DNA from: Leptospira andrefontaineae
GTDB lineage: Bacteria > Spirochaetota > Leptospiria > Leptospirales > Leptospiraceae
Direction of reading: 5' to 3'
Assembly (NCBI RefSeq): GCF_004770105.1
Contig: NZ_RQEY01000018.1
Span: 434,001 to 498,000 of the forward strand
DNA: 64,000 bases
Below, one piece after another: positions 48,601 to 56,097 of this stretch. A program made the position numbers and the translations under genes. The stretch's first letter is position 1; every line of letters starts with the position of its first letter. The notes under the pieces are model-generated. The model was not told the origin of the DNA. It was given only the letters and a program-made list of their open reading frames with translations, and ran no database searches.

Positions 48601-49275
48601 GAATAAGCGAGCCTCACGGACCCAAAGATCCATGATACCACCTTCATTTACTAAATCATCATCTACACTTTGGATAAAACATGCATGAGGTTGTGGATGT
48701 TCGTATGCGGAAGAAGATTTTACCAATTTTCCACTGGTAGGATCCACATAGAAATGTCCTTGGGATTTACCGTCGATCCCATACGCCCAATGTAATCCAG
48801 TATTGAACCATTGAGGGGAGTTGGGAGCGGACATCTGAGAAGCCAACATGAAAGAAACTTCTTCATAGAAGATTCTAGCGCTTTCTTCGTCGGAAAAATA
48901 ACCGTATTTATATCCCCAATAAGTCCAACAGCCCGCTAAACGGTGAAATACTTCCTGTGCGGATGCCTCTCCACCGAAACGATCTTCTGCTTTTAAAGAA
49001 GAAAGTTTTTCAGTGTCTGGTTCAGAGCGCTGTAACCATTCTGGAATGCCTTTTTCATCTACTTTTTTTAAGTATTTTGGCACTCCTTTGCGTCTGAAAT
49101 ACTTCTGGGCAAGAATATCTACTGCAACTTGAGACCATTGGTCCGGAACAAGAATATCCTTAGCTTCGAAAACAACGGATCCGTCAGGGTTAGAGATCTT
49201 AGAATTCCTCTTAACCCAGTTTAAGTCCTTAGAAAATCCCTTCTCAGGTGAAGTGAAATGTTTATTTAGCTTCAT
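45682..49275 (-). CDS. nrdJ: Adenosylcobalamin-dependent (class II) ribonucleotide reductase
   Basis: The 1197-residue enzyme makes deoxyribonucleotides with coenzyme B12 radical chemistry. Active-site features: [12 protein letters not shown] (Cys of the redox pair), [24 protein letters not shown] (radical Cys region), [11 protein letters not shown], and [11 protein letters not shown]. The C-terminus holds zinc-ribbon-like [13 protein letters not shown] and CLKCMSCG that pass electrons from thioredoxin. The length is typical of the long NrdJ subclass. GAGGAG sits 7 bases before the ATG. Leptospira relies on B12; the adenosyltransferase at 2651 provides the cofactor. Confidence 0.97.
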   Translation of the reverse strand: MKLNKHFTSPEKGFSKDLNWVKRNSKISNPDGSVVFEAKDILVPDQWSQVAVDILAQKYFRRKGVPKYLKKVDEKGIPEWLQRSEPDTEKLSSLKAEDRFGGEASAQEVFHRLAGCWTYWGYKYGYFSDEESARIFYEEVSFMLASQMSAPNSPQWFNTGLHWAYGIDGKSQGHFYVDPTSGKLVKSSSAYEHPQPHACFIQSVDDDLVNEGGIMDLWVREARLFKYGSGTGTNFSNLRAENESLSGGGKSSGLMSFLKIGDRAAGAIKSGGTTRRAAKMVCLDVDHPDIDRFVDWKVEEEKKVASLVTGSILNNRHLNAIMKACYEMEGEDRFEPKKNAALKKTIVEAKKVLIPDNYIKRVIDLARQGYKELIFEELTTDWQSEAYNTVSGQNSNNSVRLPNEFMTAVEQDLPWHLYNRTEKEKALKEKRAAKPAKTIRARDLWDRISFAAWSSADPGTQYHTTINEWHTCPEDGNINASNPCSEYMFLDNTACNLASANLQKFVDPETLVFDVESFRYLCRLWTIILEISVTMAQFPSREIAELSYKFRTLGLGYANLGSALMIMGIPYDSKEAMAITGAITSIMHMTAYATSAEMAKELGPFPGYEKNKKHMLRVLRNHKRAAYNVPSEDYEGLTITPVGIDPAYCPSYLLKAAQEDSDNAVSLGEAHGYRNAQVTVIAPTGTIGLVMDCDTTGIEPDFALVKFKKLAGGGYFKIINQSVPLALRKLGYSPSEIESIVNYCKGHATLNGAPVINTQSLKEKGFTNEILEKVEASLPYAFDINFAFNKFNLGENFLQKNLGIAKETYDSFTFNLLEHLGYSKDEINKANDYVCGTMTIENAPYLKEKDYPVFDCANKCGKYGKRYLSYESHIRTMAAAQPFISGAISKTINLPEDATIEDIKNAYYISWKMMVKANALYRDGSKLSQPLNSVLELLNGIELEEQEEIVEAAVAKDPSQFAEKIVYKYISHRRKLPNRRAGYTQKAVVGGHKVYLRTGEYEDGQLGEIFVDMHKEGAAFRSLMNAFAISVSLGLQHGVPLEEFVDAFTFFKFEPNGIVTGNKHIKMSTSVIDFIFRELAITYLGRYDLGQVAPEDLRGDEIGSRKSSESIQPKAPVSQPAATVVETAPASEPETISYSQMMRTEKPSSGIALMEEIKMARIKGYTGDSCTECGSFEMVRNGSCLKCMSCGATTGCS

Positions 49276-49488
49276 AGCATGCTCCTCAATGAAACTCCGG
49301 CAAAATATAGTGCGTTTTTGGATTATGTCACGCTACTATAGCTTTCAAATTTTCCCATAGTACTTTTTCCAAAAGCTGTTCGGTTTTCGCCGGAAAATTG
49401 TATGTAGATCCGATCAGAAAATACCTATGTCTCGAAGATTTTTCATTGCCAGCCTGCCTCATTTCTAAAAACTGGATTCTGCTACCAG

Positions 49489-49568
<80 letters not shown>

Positions 49569-49714
49569 ATCTTTTCCTTTCCTTCCAATCTTACCAAATT
49601 TCGGTATATTTACGATCTTCTTAATAGACCCCGTAGATCCACATTTGTTTAGTCTTTTTATTATAATTTCCGTTATTTTATCCAAAATTTTAATATGAAA
49701 ATCCCTGAAAAAGC

Positions 49715-49935
49715 TATGGTTACCAGGAAGGTTAGGGCGACTCTTCGCTAACGCTCAGACCGCGCTTCTACGGGTTCGCGCTCCGCGCTCATCCGGGCAA
49801 GCCCGGACTTAAAAAGCCCTTCGAATCGCTGTCGCGGCCTTTTATTTCGAAATTCCTTAGCGATCTTTGCGCCTTTGCGTGATCCAAAATTTGGCAGATT
49901 TGTTTTCACGCGAAGCCACTAAGAATAGAAGACTC
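49715..49935. repeat. Decayed intergenic repeat patch
   Basis: The 600-bp gap between the tRNA and the next gene holds no coding signal but several repeat words. GCGACTCTTCGCTAACGCTCAG (near 49737), TCCGGGCAAGCCCGGA (49792-49807), CTTAGCGATCTTTGCGCCTTTGCGTG (49856-49881) and TTTCACGCGAAGCCACTAAG (49904-49923) are visible. The last two recur near 5787-5867. The patch looks like remnants of a palindromic repeat family common in Leptospira. Confidence 0.6.
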
Positions 49936-49981
49936 CACTGGAAAAAGGACGATATTTCCCTCAAAACGACCTTTTTCCCCC

Positions 49982-50022
49982 CCTGATTTCGCATAACAAA
50001 CCCGTTGTTAATCGAAATCAGG
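49982..50022. repeat. 41-bp near-perfect palindrome (large hairpin)
   Basis: CCTGATTTCG and CGAAATCAGG form the outer arms and TAACAA/TTGTTA the inner arms, with a two-base internal mismatch on each side and a five-base loop ACCCG. The stem would be 16 paired bases. There is no T-run after it on the plus strand, so it is not a classic terminator. It lies about 155 bp upstream of the first hydrolase-module gene and may be a regulatory or processing site or a repeat remnant. Confidence 0.6.
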
Positions 50023-50073
50023 CAATTCGACTAAAAGCCCTATATATAACAATCGATAGAATATAAACATTTC

Positions 50074-50085
50074 CCTTATATAAGG
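50074..50085. promoter_or_regulatory. 12-bp perfect palindrome before the first module
   Basis: CCTTATATAAGG is a perfect 12-base palindrome about 92 bp upstream of the small-protein start. Perfect short palindromes at this distance often bind dimeric regulators. No matching copy is seen upstream of the second module, so a shared regulator is not supported. Confidence 0.35.
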
Positions 50086-50177
50086 CACTCATAAGTTTTT
50101 TCCCATTCATCATACCTAGATACACTTTCATCCCAAACTCATTGCGCAGGTGCTCAAATACTTGTATCTTCCTTAGT

Positions 50178-50732
50178 ATGTCGCGTAAAATAGCACTGGC
50201 TGCCGTATCCATCCTTATCTTAGGTTTATTTGTTCTTTTGATACTTCCTTCCTCCTCGAAGGATACCGAGGCCGCTCATTCTCATTCACCAAAAAGCGGT
50301 TTTTCCGAAAGATTCTCTTCTTTATCCAATTTTTTAGGCATCGGCTCCAATTCTTCTTCAAACGACGAAGAAGGACTTATACCTGCTTCTCTTTTGAGAA
50401 ATGAAACACCTGACAATTTATATTGGGTAGCTGTAGCAACTCCAAGAGATGCCGCAGAAATGAAAGCCCAGAATGAACTCCGAGAAGATTGGGCGGCTCT
50501 TTACGGAAAGATTTACTCCAATAAAGCAACTCGCAAAGAGATAGATGAGTATTTTACAGCTCAAATCAAACTACATGAAGATCAATTAGAACTATTGAAG
50601 ATCATGGAGGATAGATATCCGGAACGTTTGAACGACGATTCGAGAAGAATGATCCTGGCCGGCAAAGAACTATATGCTAAAAAGTTAAAAAACGTAAAAG
50701 ATGAATATGAAAAACACATAAACCAAAAATAG
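50178..50732 (+). CDS. Small membrane-anchored helical protein, copy 1
   Basis: The 184 residues have one N-terminal membrane helix (KIALAAVSILILGLFVLLIL), a disordered Ser-rich linker and a helical C-terminal domain rich in charged residues (ETPDNLYWVAVATPRDAAEM; KATRKEIDEYFTAQIKLHED; LELLKIMEDRYPERL). The start is the ATG at 50178 directly before the membrane helix; an upstream ATG at 50142 lacks sense. The paralogue is at 55536. The layout (N-anchor, helical body, encoded just before a secreted hydrolase) recalls lipase-specific foldases, but sequence similarity is not apparent. No known family recognised. Confidence 0.85.
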   Translation: MSRKIALAAVSILILGLFVLLILPSSSKDTEAAHSHSPKSGFSERFSSLSNFLGIGSNSSSNDEEGLIPASLLRNETPDNLYWVAVATPRDAAEMKAQNELREDWAALYGKIYSNKATRKEIDEYFTAQIKLHEDQLELLKIMEDRYPERLNDDSRRMILAGKELYAKKLKNVKDEYEKHINQK

Positions 50733-50746
50733 ATTCGGAGAGAATT

Positions 50747-52966
50747 ATGAATTATCGGTCAGTACGAAGGTCTGTATTCAGCTTCGTAGTATGTACGATG
50801 TTTTTCGCAGGAAGCGCATCCTTGTTTGCGGATCCTTATTGGGGAACATTCAAGAAGGATAGCTGTACGTCAATTTTCCCTGGCAAACGCCAGTATTCAG
50901 CAATCCTTTACGGGATCCCTTCGGGGCAAAGCTGGGAAACCACCTGCGCGAATATGGGAGCAACCATTAACGGCCAAGTATTTACTAAGCCTAGTCGTTG
51001 TAAGAACACTGGTTTGAATATGTGGGGAGAATTCGATGTACTCGACGACTCCTGCGAGGCAAACTGGTCCGCTACAGATGACGGTGGAGCTTATAACTGG
51101 ACTCATAAGAATGATGGTTGCCAAACCTCTGGAACGTATGCGGGTAAAAGAAAATATTCTTCCCGTATTTGGAACGTTGTAGGCATCACCTGGGAAGCTG
51201 CTTGTGCGCAATTGCCGATCACCATCGCAGGTAAAACTTATACAACTCCAACTAAATGTGTAAACACCGGAACCACAGGAATGTGGGGAGAATGGTATGT
51301 TGCAGATTCAAGTTGTGAGTCCGCTCCAAAAGCGTATGCAAGAGGTGCTCAAGATTCTCTCAAAAGAACAGGAACTCTTTCAGGTTATGTGGATCTTCAT
51401 ACTCACCCAATGGCTCACCTAGGTTTCGGAGGAGTAATCTTCCATGGTGCTCCATATGGAGAACCGGCAACTGCACTCGCAGACTGCCCGAGTATGTCTA
51501 ACGAAGGCCACTCTGCAGGACACTCCAGAGTAGAAGCAATCGTTCAAGACGATATTATTGGAGCTCTACTTTCTACGGCAAAACATGATAATAGAGGATA
51601 CGCAAGTTTCCCTTATTGGCCTGCAAACAATAGTTACACTCACCAGACAATGTATTATGAGTGGGTTAAGCGTGCCTATGAAGGCGGCTTAAGAACTATG
51701 GTAGTTCTTGCTGTAAATGGTGATTATATGTTCGGAGCGACAGACAATGGTCTTCCGGATATTATCAAAGGGATCGCAATCGCAACTGATCCGATCTATG
51801 ATCTAAACGACATGAACACTTTACGTCGTCAGACCCAAGCTGTATATGATATGCAAACTTGGATCGATCAGAAAAGTGGTGGAGCAGGGCTCGGTTGGTT
51901 CCGAATCGTAAAAACTCCTGCAGAAGCACAAAGTGTAATCGCTGCCGGTAAACTCGCAGTGGTATTAGGTGCAGAGGTAGATTACCTAGTAGATTGTACA
52001 ACTACAACTTGTACTGATTCGATGATCACCCAAGGTGTTCAGGAAATGTATGACGCAGGTTTGCGTTATATCTTCCCAATTCACTTGAAAACCAACGGAT
52101 TTGGCGGAGCAGGTCTCTATAATATCCTTGGAAGTGGAACCAAGTATGATTGTAAACATTACGGACAAGATTGTAATACCGCAGGTTTAACTTCTTACGG
52201 ACCTAAGATCATGAAGGCCTTAATGAAAAAAGGTATGATCATAGATGTGGGCCATATGTCCGCAAGATCCTTGGAAGGAGCTTTAACTTATGCAGAACAA
52301 CAAGCTTATCCAGGTATTGTTACAGGTCACACCGGCGTATATGATATGGCGAACAAAGGAAATCGTCATGAGGCAAACCCAACTGGTGCAGCACTCAAAC
52401 GTATCATCGCTTTAGGTGGAATGATCGGACTAATCCCAGGACAAGGAAATCTGGATGAAGTAGGAGAGTGGAGACAAAATTCTGATGGTTCTTATATCTC
52501 TCACGCTTGTGGAGGAACCACCCAGACATTTGCACAATCCTATCAGTATCTTCGAAATCTGATCGGAGACCAAGCTTACGATGGAAGAATTTCTGTCGGG
52601 ACCGACTTCAACGGATTCGCTCATATGCCTGGACCTCGGTACGGAACTCGTGCATGTCCTGGAGGAGTGTCTACGATCGCTCAACCTGATTCTGCTAAAG
52701 TAGGCTATCCTTTTGCTCCGGATGCTTCCATTAGAAAAGCTGCAACTCTTTCAGCTTTACCTTCTCTTGGAAAATATACATTCGGGAACAGGACATTCGA
52801 CTTCAATACGGAAGGAGCTTCTCATATCGGGCTTATGCCGGACTTCTTTGAAGATTTAAGACAGCAAGGACTCAAACGTTCCGATCTGGAACCGGTTTAT
52901 CGTTCCGCTGACTTCTTCAATACAATGTGGCAGAATGCGGTCACAAGAGGTGCAAGCATCCAATAA
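50747..52966 (+). CDS. Secreted M19-dipeptidase-like protein with two Cys modules, copy 1
   Basis: The 739-residue protein has a signal peptide (residues 1-28). Two homologous Cys modules follow (about 31-103 and 115-190), each with four Cys and the pattern GKR-x-YS ... WE-x-x-C ... C-x-NTG ... MWGE. The rest resembles the M19 membrane dipeptidase TIM barrel: VDLHTHP (Asp216, His218, His220), Glu410 in LGAEVDYL, His503 in DVGHMS, His528 in VTGHTGVYD, Arg540 and Asp620 in VGTDFNGF. M19 enzymes are zinc dipeptidases; the HTH instead of HxD at the first metal site is unusual. It starts 14 bp after the small protein. Substrate unknown. Confidence 0.85.
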   Translation: MNYRSVRRSVFSFVVCTMFFAGSASLFADPYWGTFKKDSCTSIFPGKRQYSAILYGIPSGQSWETTCANMGATINGQVFTKPSRCKNTGLNMWGEFDVLDDSCEANWSATDDGGAYNWTHKNDGCQTSGTYAGKRKYSSRIWNVVGITWEAACAQLPITIAGKTYTTPTKCVNTGTTGMWGEWYVADSSCESAPKAYARGAQDSLKRTGTLSGYVDLHTHPMAHLGFGGVIFHGAPYGEPATALADCPSMSNEGHSAGHSRVEAIVQDDIIGALLSTAKHDNRGYASFPYWPANNSYTHQTMYYEWVKRAYEGGLRTMVVLAVNGDYMFGATDNGLPDIIKGIAIATDPIYDLNDMNTLRRQTQAVYDMQTWIDQKSGGAGLGWFRIVKTPAEAQSVIAAGKLAVVLGAEVDYLVDCTTTTCTDSMITQGVQEMYDAGLRYIFPIHLKTNGFGGAGLYNILGSGTKYDCKHYGQDCNTAGLTSYGPKIMKALMKKGMIIDVGHMSARSLEGALTYAEQQAYPGIVTGHTGVYDMANKGNRHEANPTGAALKRIIALGGMIGLIPGQGNLDEVGEWRQNSDGSYISHACGGTTQTFAQSYQYLRNLIGDQAYDGRISVGTDFNGFAHMPGPRYGTRACPGGVSTIAQPDSAKVGYPFAPDASIRKAATLSALPSLGKYTFGNRTFDFNTEGASHIGLMPDFFEDLRQQGLKRSDLEPVYRSADFFNTMWQNAVTRGASIQ

Positions 52967-52993
52967 AGAAATCTAACGAAATAGATTTTTCTT

Positions 52994-53023
52994 AAGCCCG
53001 CCGAACCCTGCGGGCTTTTTTTT
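52994..53023 (+). terminator. Terminator after the first hydrolase
   Basis: Stem AAGCCCGC / GCGGGCTT (52994-53001 and 53010-53017) with an 8-base loop, followed by a T-run to 53023. It ends the first module and separates it from the minus-strand regulator pair. Confidence 0.88.
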
Positions 53024-53076
53024 GTTTAAATAGAAATTTGAGAATCAGCCGGGTCCGTGAATACGTCTTAAGTTTT

Positions 53077-53784
53077 TCAACCCAACATATCTTTTAGAGT
53101 ATTATAATTTGACCTGGATAAGGCAACTTCTGCGGAATCGCCAAGAAGGACTTTGAAATGATTTCCTTTTCCATGTAAGATCTTTTTTACTTCGGATAAA
53201 TTGATAATAAATGATCTATGAGAACGAAAAAAATCCGAATTCAGTTCGGCGAGAACGGACTCCATTGTTTTGCGGATCAATTCTTTTCGCCCGGATTTGA
53301 GATGGATTTCCGTAAAATTACCGGAAGCCTCTAAATATAGAATATCCTGGAAACGGATCACTTCTATCATTCCGTCTTTTTTCAAGGAGATACTATTCTT
53401 ACGCATAGAATCCGCCTTAGAAGCGGAAGCAGATTTCATACGATCTATTGCTGCAATAAATCTTTCTCTAGTGAATGGTTTTGCTACAAAATCCAAAACA
53501 CCAAAATCAAATGCACTTACTGCATTTTGTTTATCGGAAGAGATCACAATTGTATAGAATGAATCTTTTTCAGGGAGTTTTAGTATCTCATAACCTGATT
53601 GCCCCTTTAGATTAATATCTAAAAGAAGAAGGTCGATTGGATTTTCCTTAATACTATAAAGAGCAGGAGTCAATTCATCGAATGTTTTGAGAGAGACTAG
53701 GCTTTTTCCAAATGCTTCTCTACAATAATGCTGGATGGTCCTTGCCATCAGCTTATCATCCTCAACTAGAACAGCTCTCACCAT
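53077..53784 (-). CDS. LytTR-family response regulator
   Basis: The 235 residues have a receiver (MVRAVLVEDDKLMA; phosphoacceptor Asp in LLLLDINLKGQ; Lys in FVAKPF) and a C-terminal LytTR DNA-binding domain (ILYLEASGNFTEIHLKSGRK; FFRSHRSFIINLSEVKKIL). LytTR regulators often control secreted factors, cell wall or competence. The partner kinase gene lies immediately upstream, 34 bp away on the same strand. Confidence 0.95.
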   Translation of the reverse strand: MVRAVLVEDDKLMARTIQHYCREAFGKSLVSLKTFDELTPALYSIKENPIDLLLLDINLKGQSGYEILKLPEKDSFYTIVISSDKQNAVSAFDFGVLDFVAKPFTRERFIAAIDRMKSASASKADSMRKNSISLKKDGMIEVIRFQDILYLEASGNFTEIHLKSGRKELIRKTMESVLAELNSDFFRSHRSFIINLSEVKKILHGKGNHFKVLLGDSAEVALSRSNYNTLKDMLG

Positions 53785-53817
53785 GCTTAGCGAGTTCTAT
53801 AAGAAATTCTTAAATGG

Positions 53818-55341
53818 TCAATCTGAAATTTTCGTTCGAGGAAATAGAAGTGTGAATGTCGCACCTTGTCCAGGTTTACTTTCCAAACTGATCTTTGCAT
53901 TCAATAGTTCTACTAATCTATGAACCGCATAAAGCCCAACTCCTGTAGAAGGTTCATTGCCAGTGGGCTTAGCTGAAAGTCGGGTGAATCTAGAGAACAA
54001 AAGTTTTTTATCCTCATCTGTGAATCCTTTTCCTTCATCACTGATCTGAATCTGTATGAAGTCACCATTATCTTTGATCAGTTTAGAATGTATGAATATA
54101 GAACCTCCAGGAGGAGAATATTTTACCGCATTTGAAACTAAATTGTCTAAAATACTTGCCACGGCTTTTCTATCAGAACGTATTTTAAGATCCTCCTTAT
54201 CAAATTGGGTATGGAATTGAATACGTTTTAGAGAAGCTTGGTAATCAAAGTTTTGGATAGTAGATCTTATATAAGAATTAATATTAAAAATATCATAATC
54301 TATTTTAATATTCTCAAAGCCGGAAGCGGCAATTCCAACAAGATCGTCAATATGCCCTAAAATTTTTCTGGAAGAACTTTCTATATCAGTAAGGATCTCC
54401 TTCTTCTCCTTATCCGAAAATGATTTTAAGTTTTTGCGAAGGATCGTACTAATACTCATGATCCCAGAAAGTGGGCTTTTCAGATCATGAACTGCAATAC
54501 TGATCATATCACTTTTATTTGTATCTTCTTCCCTTAGTCTTTCATTTAAACGAATGATCCTTTGGGTTTTAAGATAAGTATTTGCCAAAGTTAAGAAAGA
54601 CACACGATCGAAAATTAAGATCAAAAACAAGGTAACAAGGGGGTTTTGCAAAAGTACAGGTTCTCGATTCCCGCTATAATAGATAAAACCGTATAAAATC
54701 GCATAATTGATCGTGTAGATAAAATATTTAGTATGATCCGGGAATCTAAACATGATTGCAACACTGAACATTGCGGTGGAAAAGAGAGAAATTTCGGGAA
54801 GTCTAGGAAATACCACAACTGTGATACAGGTCCCGGTTAAGGACAGGAGAAGTACCCCGATCCTACAAAGTAATTTGATCCGATCCAGATCCGCTCTATG
54901 CAAACGACCTGAATTCAAAAGAACATTCATTGTCAGAAAAACTGCATAAAAGACGAGATCAAATAAAACGAACGAATTGTCCTTAGCATCCGAAAACGCA
55001 TCCACTAGATCATAGAATGCAAATGGTAGAATGATAATAGGAAGGATCAGGTAAACATATCTGAGTACGATCAGAATTTCGAGATAAGCGTTCCTTGTGA
55101 ATACCGGAGCAAAATTCACGGAAGAAAGTATCTTTGCCTTTCTATACTGTCTGAGTGCAAAACGATAATTGAGCCCAAAAAGAAACCTAAGTAACGCCTG
55201 CATATTTCCAAATTTATCCCTTTCCCTTTTAAAAAACTCCCTTTTTTGTCCGATCATTCGATTTAGGAAAACTAGTGAAAAAACTTTGTCAAAAAGATGA
55301 ATTAGAAAAGCCATAAATTCCAGAAAAAAGAATGTACTCAT
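53818..55341 (-). CDS. Multi-helix membrane histidine kinase
   Basis: About 507 residues from the ATG at 55341 (TTG at 55359 is possible). An N-terminal hydrophobic half with about six membrane helices (residues 90-260) precedes the phosphoacceptor SIAVHDLKSPLSGIMSI (HDLKSP) and HATPase motifs: ILDNLVSNAVKYSPPGG, ISDEGKGFTDE and STGVGLYAVHRLV. It belongs to the HisKA class rather than to the LytS-type kinases usually paired with LytTR regulators. It is encoded just upstream of such a regulator and is divergent from the second copy of the hydrolase module. Confidence 0.9.
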   Translation of the reverse strand: MSTFFFLEFMAFLIHLFDKVFSLVFLNRMIGQKREFFKRERDKFGNMQALLRFLFGLNYRFALRQYRKAKILSSVNFAPVFTRNAYLEILIVLRYVYLILPIIILPFAFYDLVDAFSDAKDNSFVLFDLVFYAVFLTMNVLLNSGRLHRADLDRIKLLCRIGVLLLSLTGTCITVVVFPRLPEISLFSTAMFSVAIMFRFPDHTKYFIYTINYAILYGFIYYSGNREPVLLQNPLVTLFLILIFDRVSFLTLANTYLKTQRIIRLNERLREEDTNKSDMISIAVHDLKSPLSGIMSISTILRKNLKSFSDKEKKEILTDIESSSRKILGHIDDLVGIAASGFENIKIDYDIFNINSYIRSTIQNFDYQASLKRIQFHTQFDKEDLKIRSDRKAVASILDNLVSNAVKYSPPGGSIFIHSKLIKDNGDFIQIQISDEGKGFTDEDKKLLFSRFTRLSAKPTGNEPSTGVGLYAVHRLVELLNAKISLESKPGQGATFTLLFPRTKISD

Positions 55342-55535
55342 CTCCAAGAATACAAGCAATTATCATAGTACTACCTGTTCTAGTTTATAATTTTATGACT
55401 TAAGTACCGATTTTAATTCTTCTTTTGCTTTGCAAAAAGTACTAGAGCATGTTTTCAAATATTTATAACATTTTTCTAATAAATAGTTACAAAGAATTTG
55501 CATAACGGAGCATAATGTAATATACTGTTCGGCCG

Positions 55536-56078
55536 ATGCTCACTAAGAAAAACGCATTACTGATTTCTTCTGCTTTTGTTCTAGTTATTCTCATTTTTAT
55601 TTTCACGAGAAGTCAGGCCGGAGCCTCTCAATCCTCTTCCAAAAATATTTTTTCAGAAGGGTTCTCTCTCTTCTCCGGATTTATCGGTTCAGGAACTTCT
55701 TCTTCCTCCTATAACGAAGATAATGCAGTTGTATCTGCTTCTCTATTAAAGAGTGAAACACCGGATAATCTATATTGGGTGGCAGTTGCCACTCCTCAAG
55801 ATGCAGGCGAAAAAAAAGCACAAGAAGAACTCTTAGAATCTTGGGCGACATTGTACGGAAAAATTTACTCCGGAAAAGCAACCCGGAAGGAAATTGATCA
55901 ATATTATAAAGCACAGATAAAACTCCAGGAAGACCAACTGGAGTTATTGCGCTTAATGGAAGAAAGATATCCAGAGCGCCTTGATGACGAAAAACGCAGA
56001 ATGATCCTAGCCGGCAAAGAACTGTACGGCCAAAAGCTGAAAAACGTAACCGAAGAATACAAAAAACATATAAACTAG
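55536..56078 (+). CDS. Small membrane-anchored helical protein, copy 2
   Basis: The 180-residue paralogue of the protein at 50178 shares the layout: membrane helix (LLISSAFVLVILIFIFT), Ser-rich linker, helical body. The core from ETPDNLYWVAVATP to the end (KATRKEIDQYYKAQIKLQED; LRLMEERYPERL; RRMILAGKELYGQKLKNV) is closely alike by eye; the linker has diverged. It precedes the second hydrolase by 19 bp. Role unknown, likely a partner of the hydrolase. Confidence 0.85.
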   Translation: MLTKKNALLISSAFVLVILIFIFTRSQAGASQSSSKNIFSEGFSLFSGFIGSGTSSSSYNEDNAVVSASLLKSETPDNLYWVAVATPQDAGEKKAQEELLESWATLYGKIYSGKATRKEIDQYYKAQIKLQEDQLELLRLMEERYPERLDDEKRRMILAGKELYGQKLKNVTEEYKKHIN

Positions 56079-56097
56079 TAAGTAGGGAGAGAAACGT

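Noticed and set aside
49715..50030. CRISPR array or insertion-sequence end
   Set aside because: The repeated words are not regularly spaced, there is no spacer pattern and no transposase frame nearby.
55360..55535. LytTR binding-site pairs before the second module
   Set aside because: Single weak matches occur but no pair with the proper spacing; the region is AT-rich and chance matches are expected.
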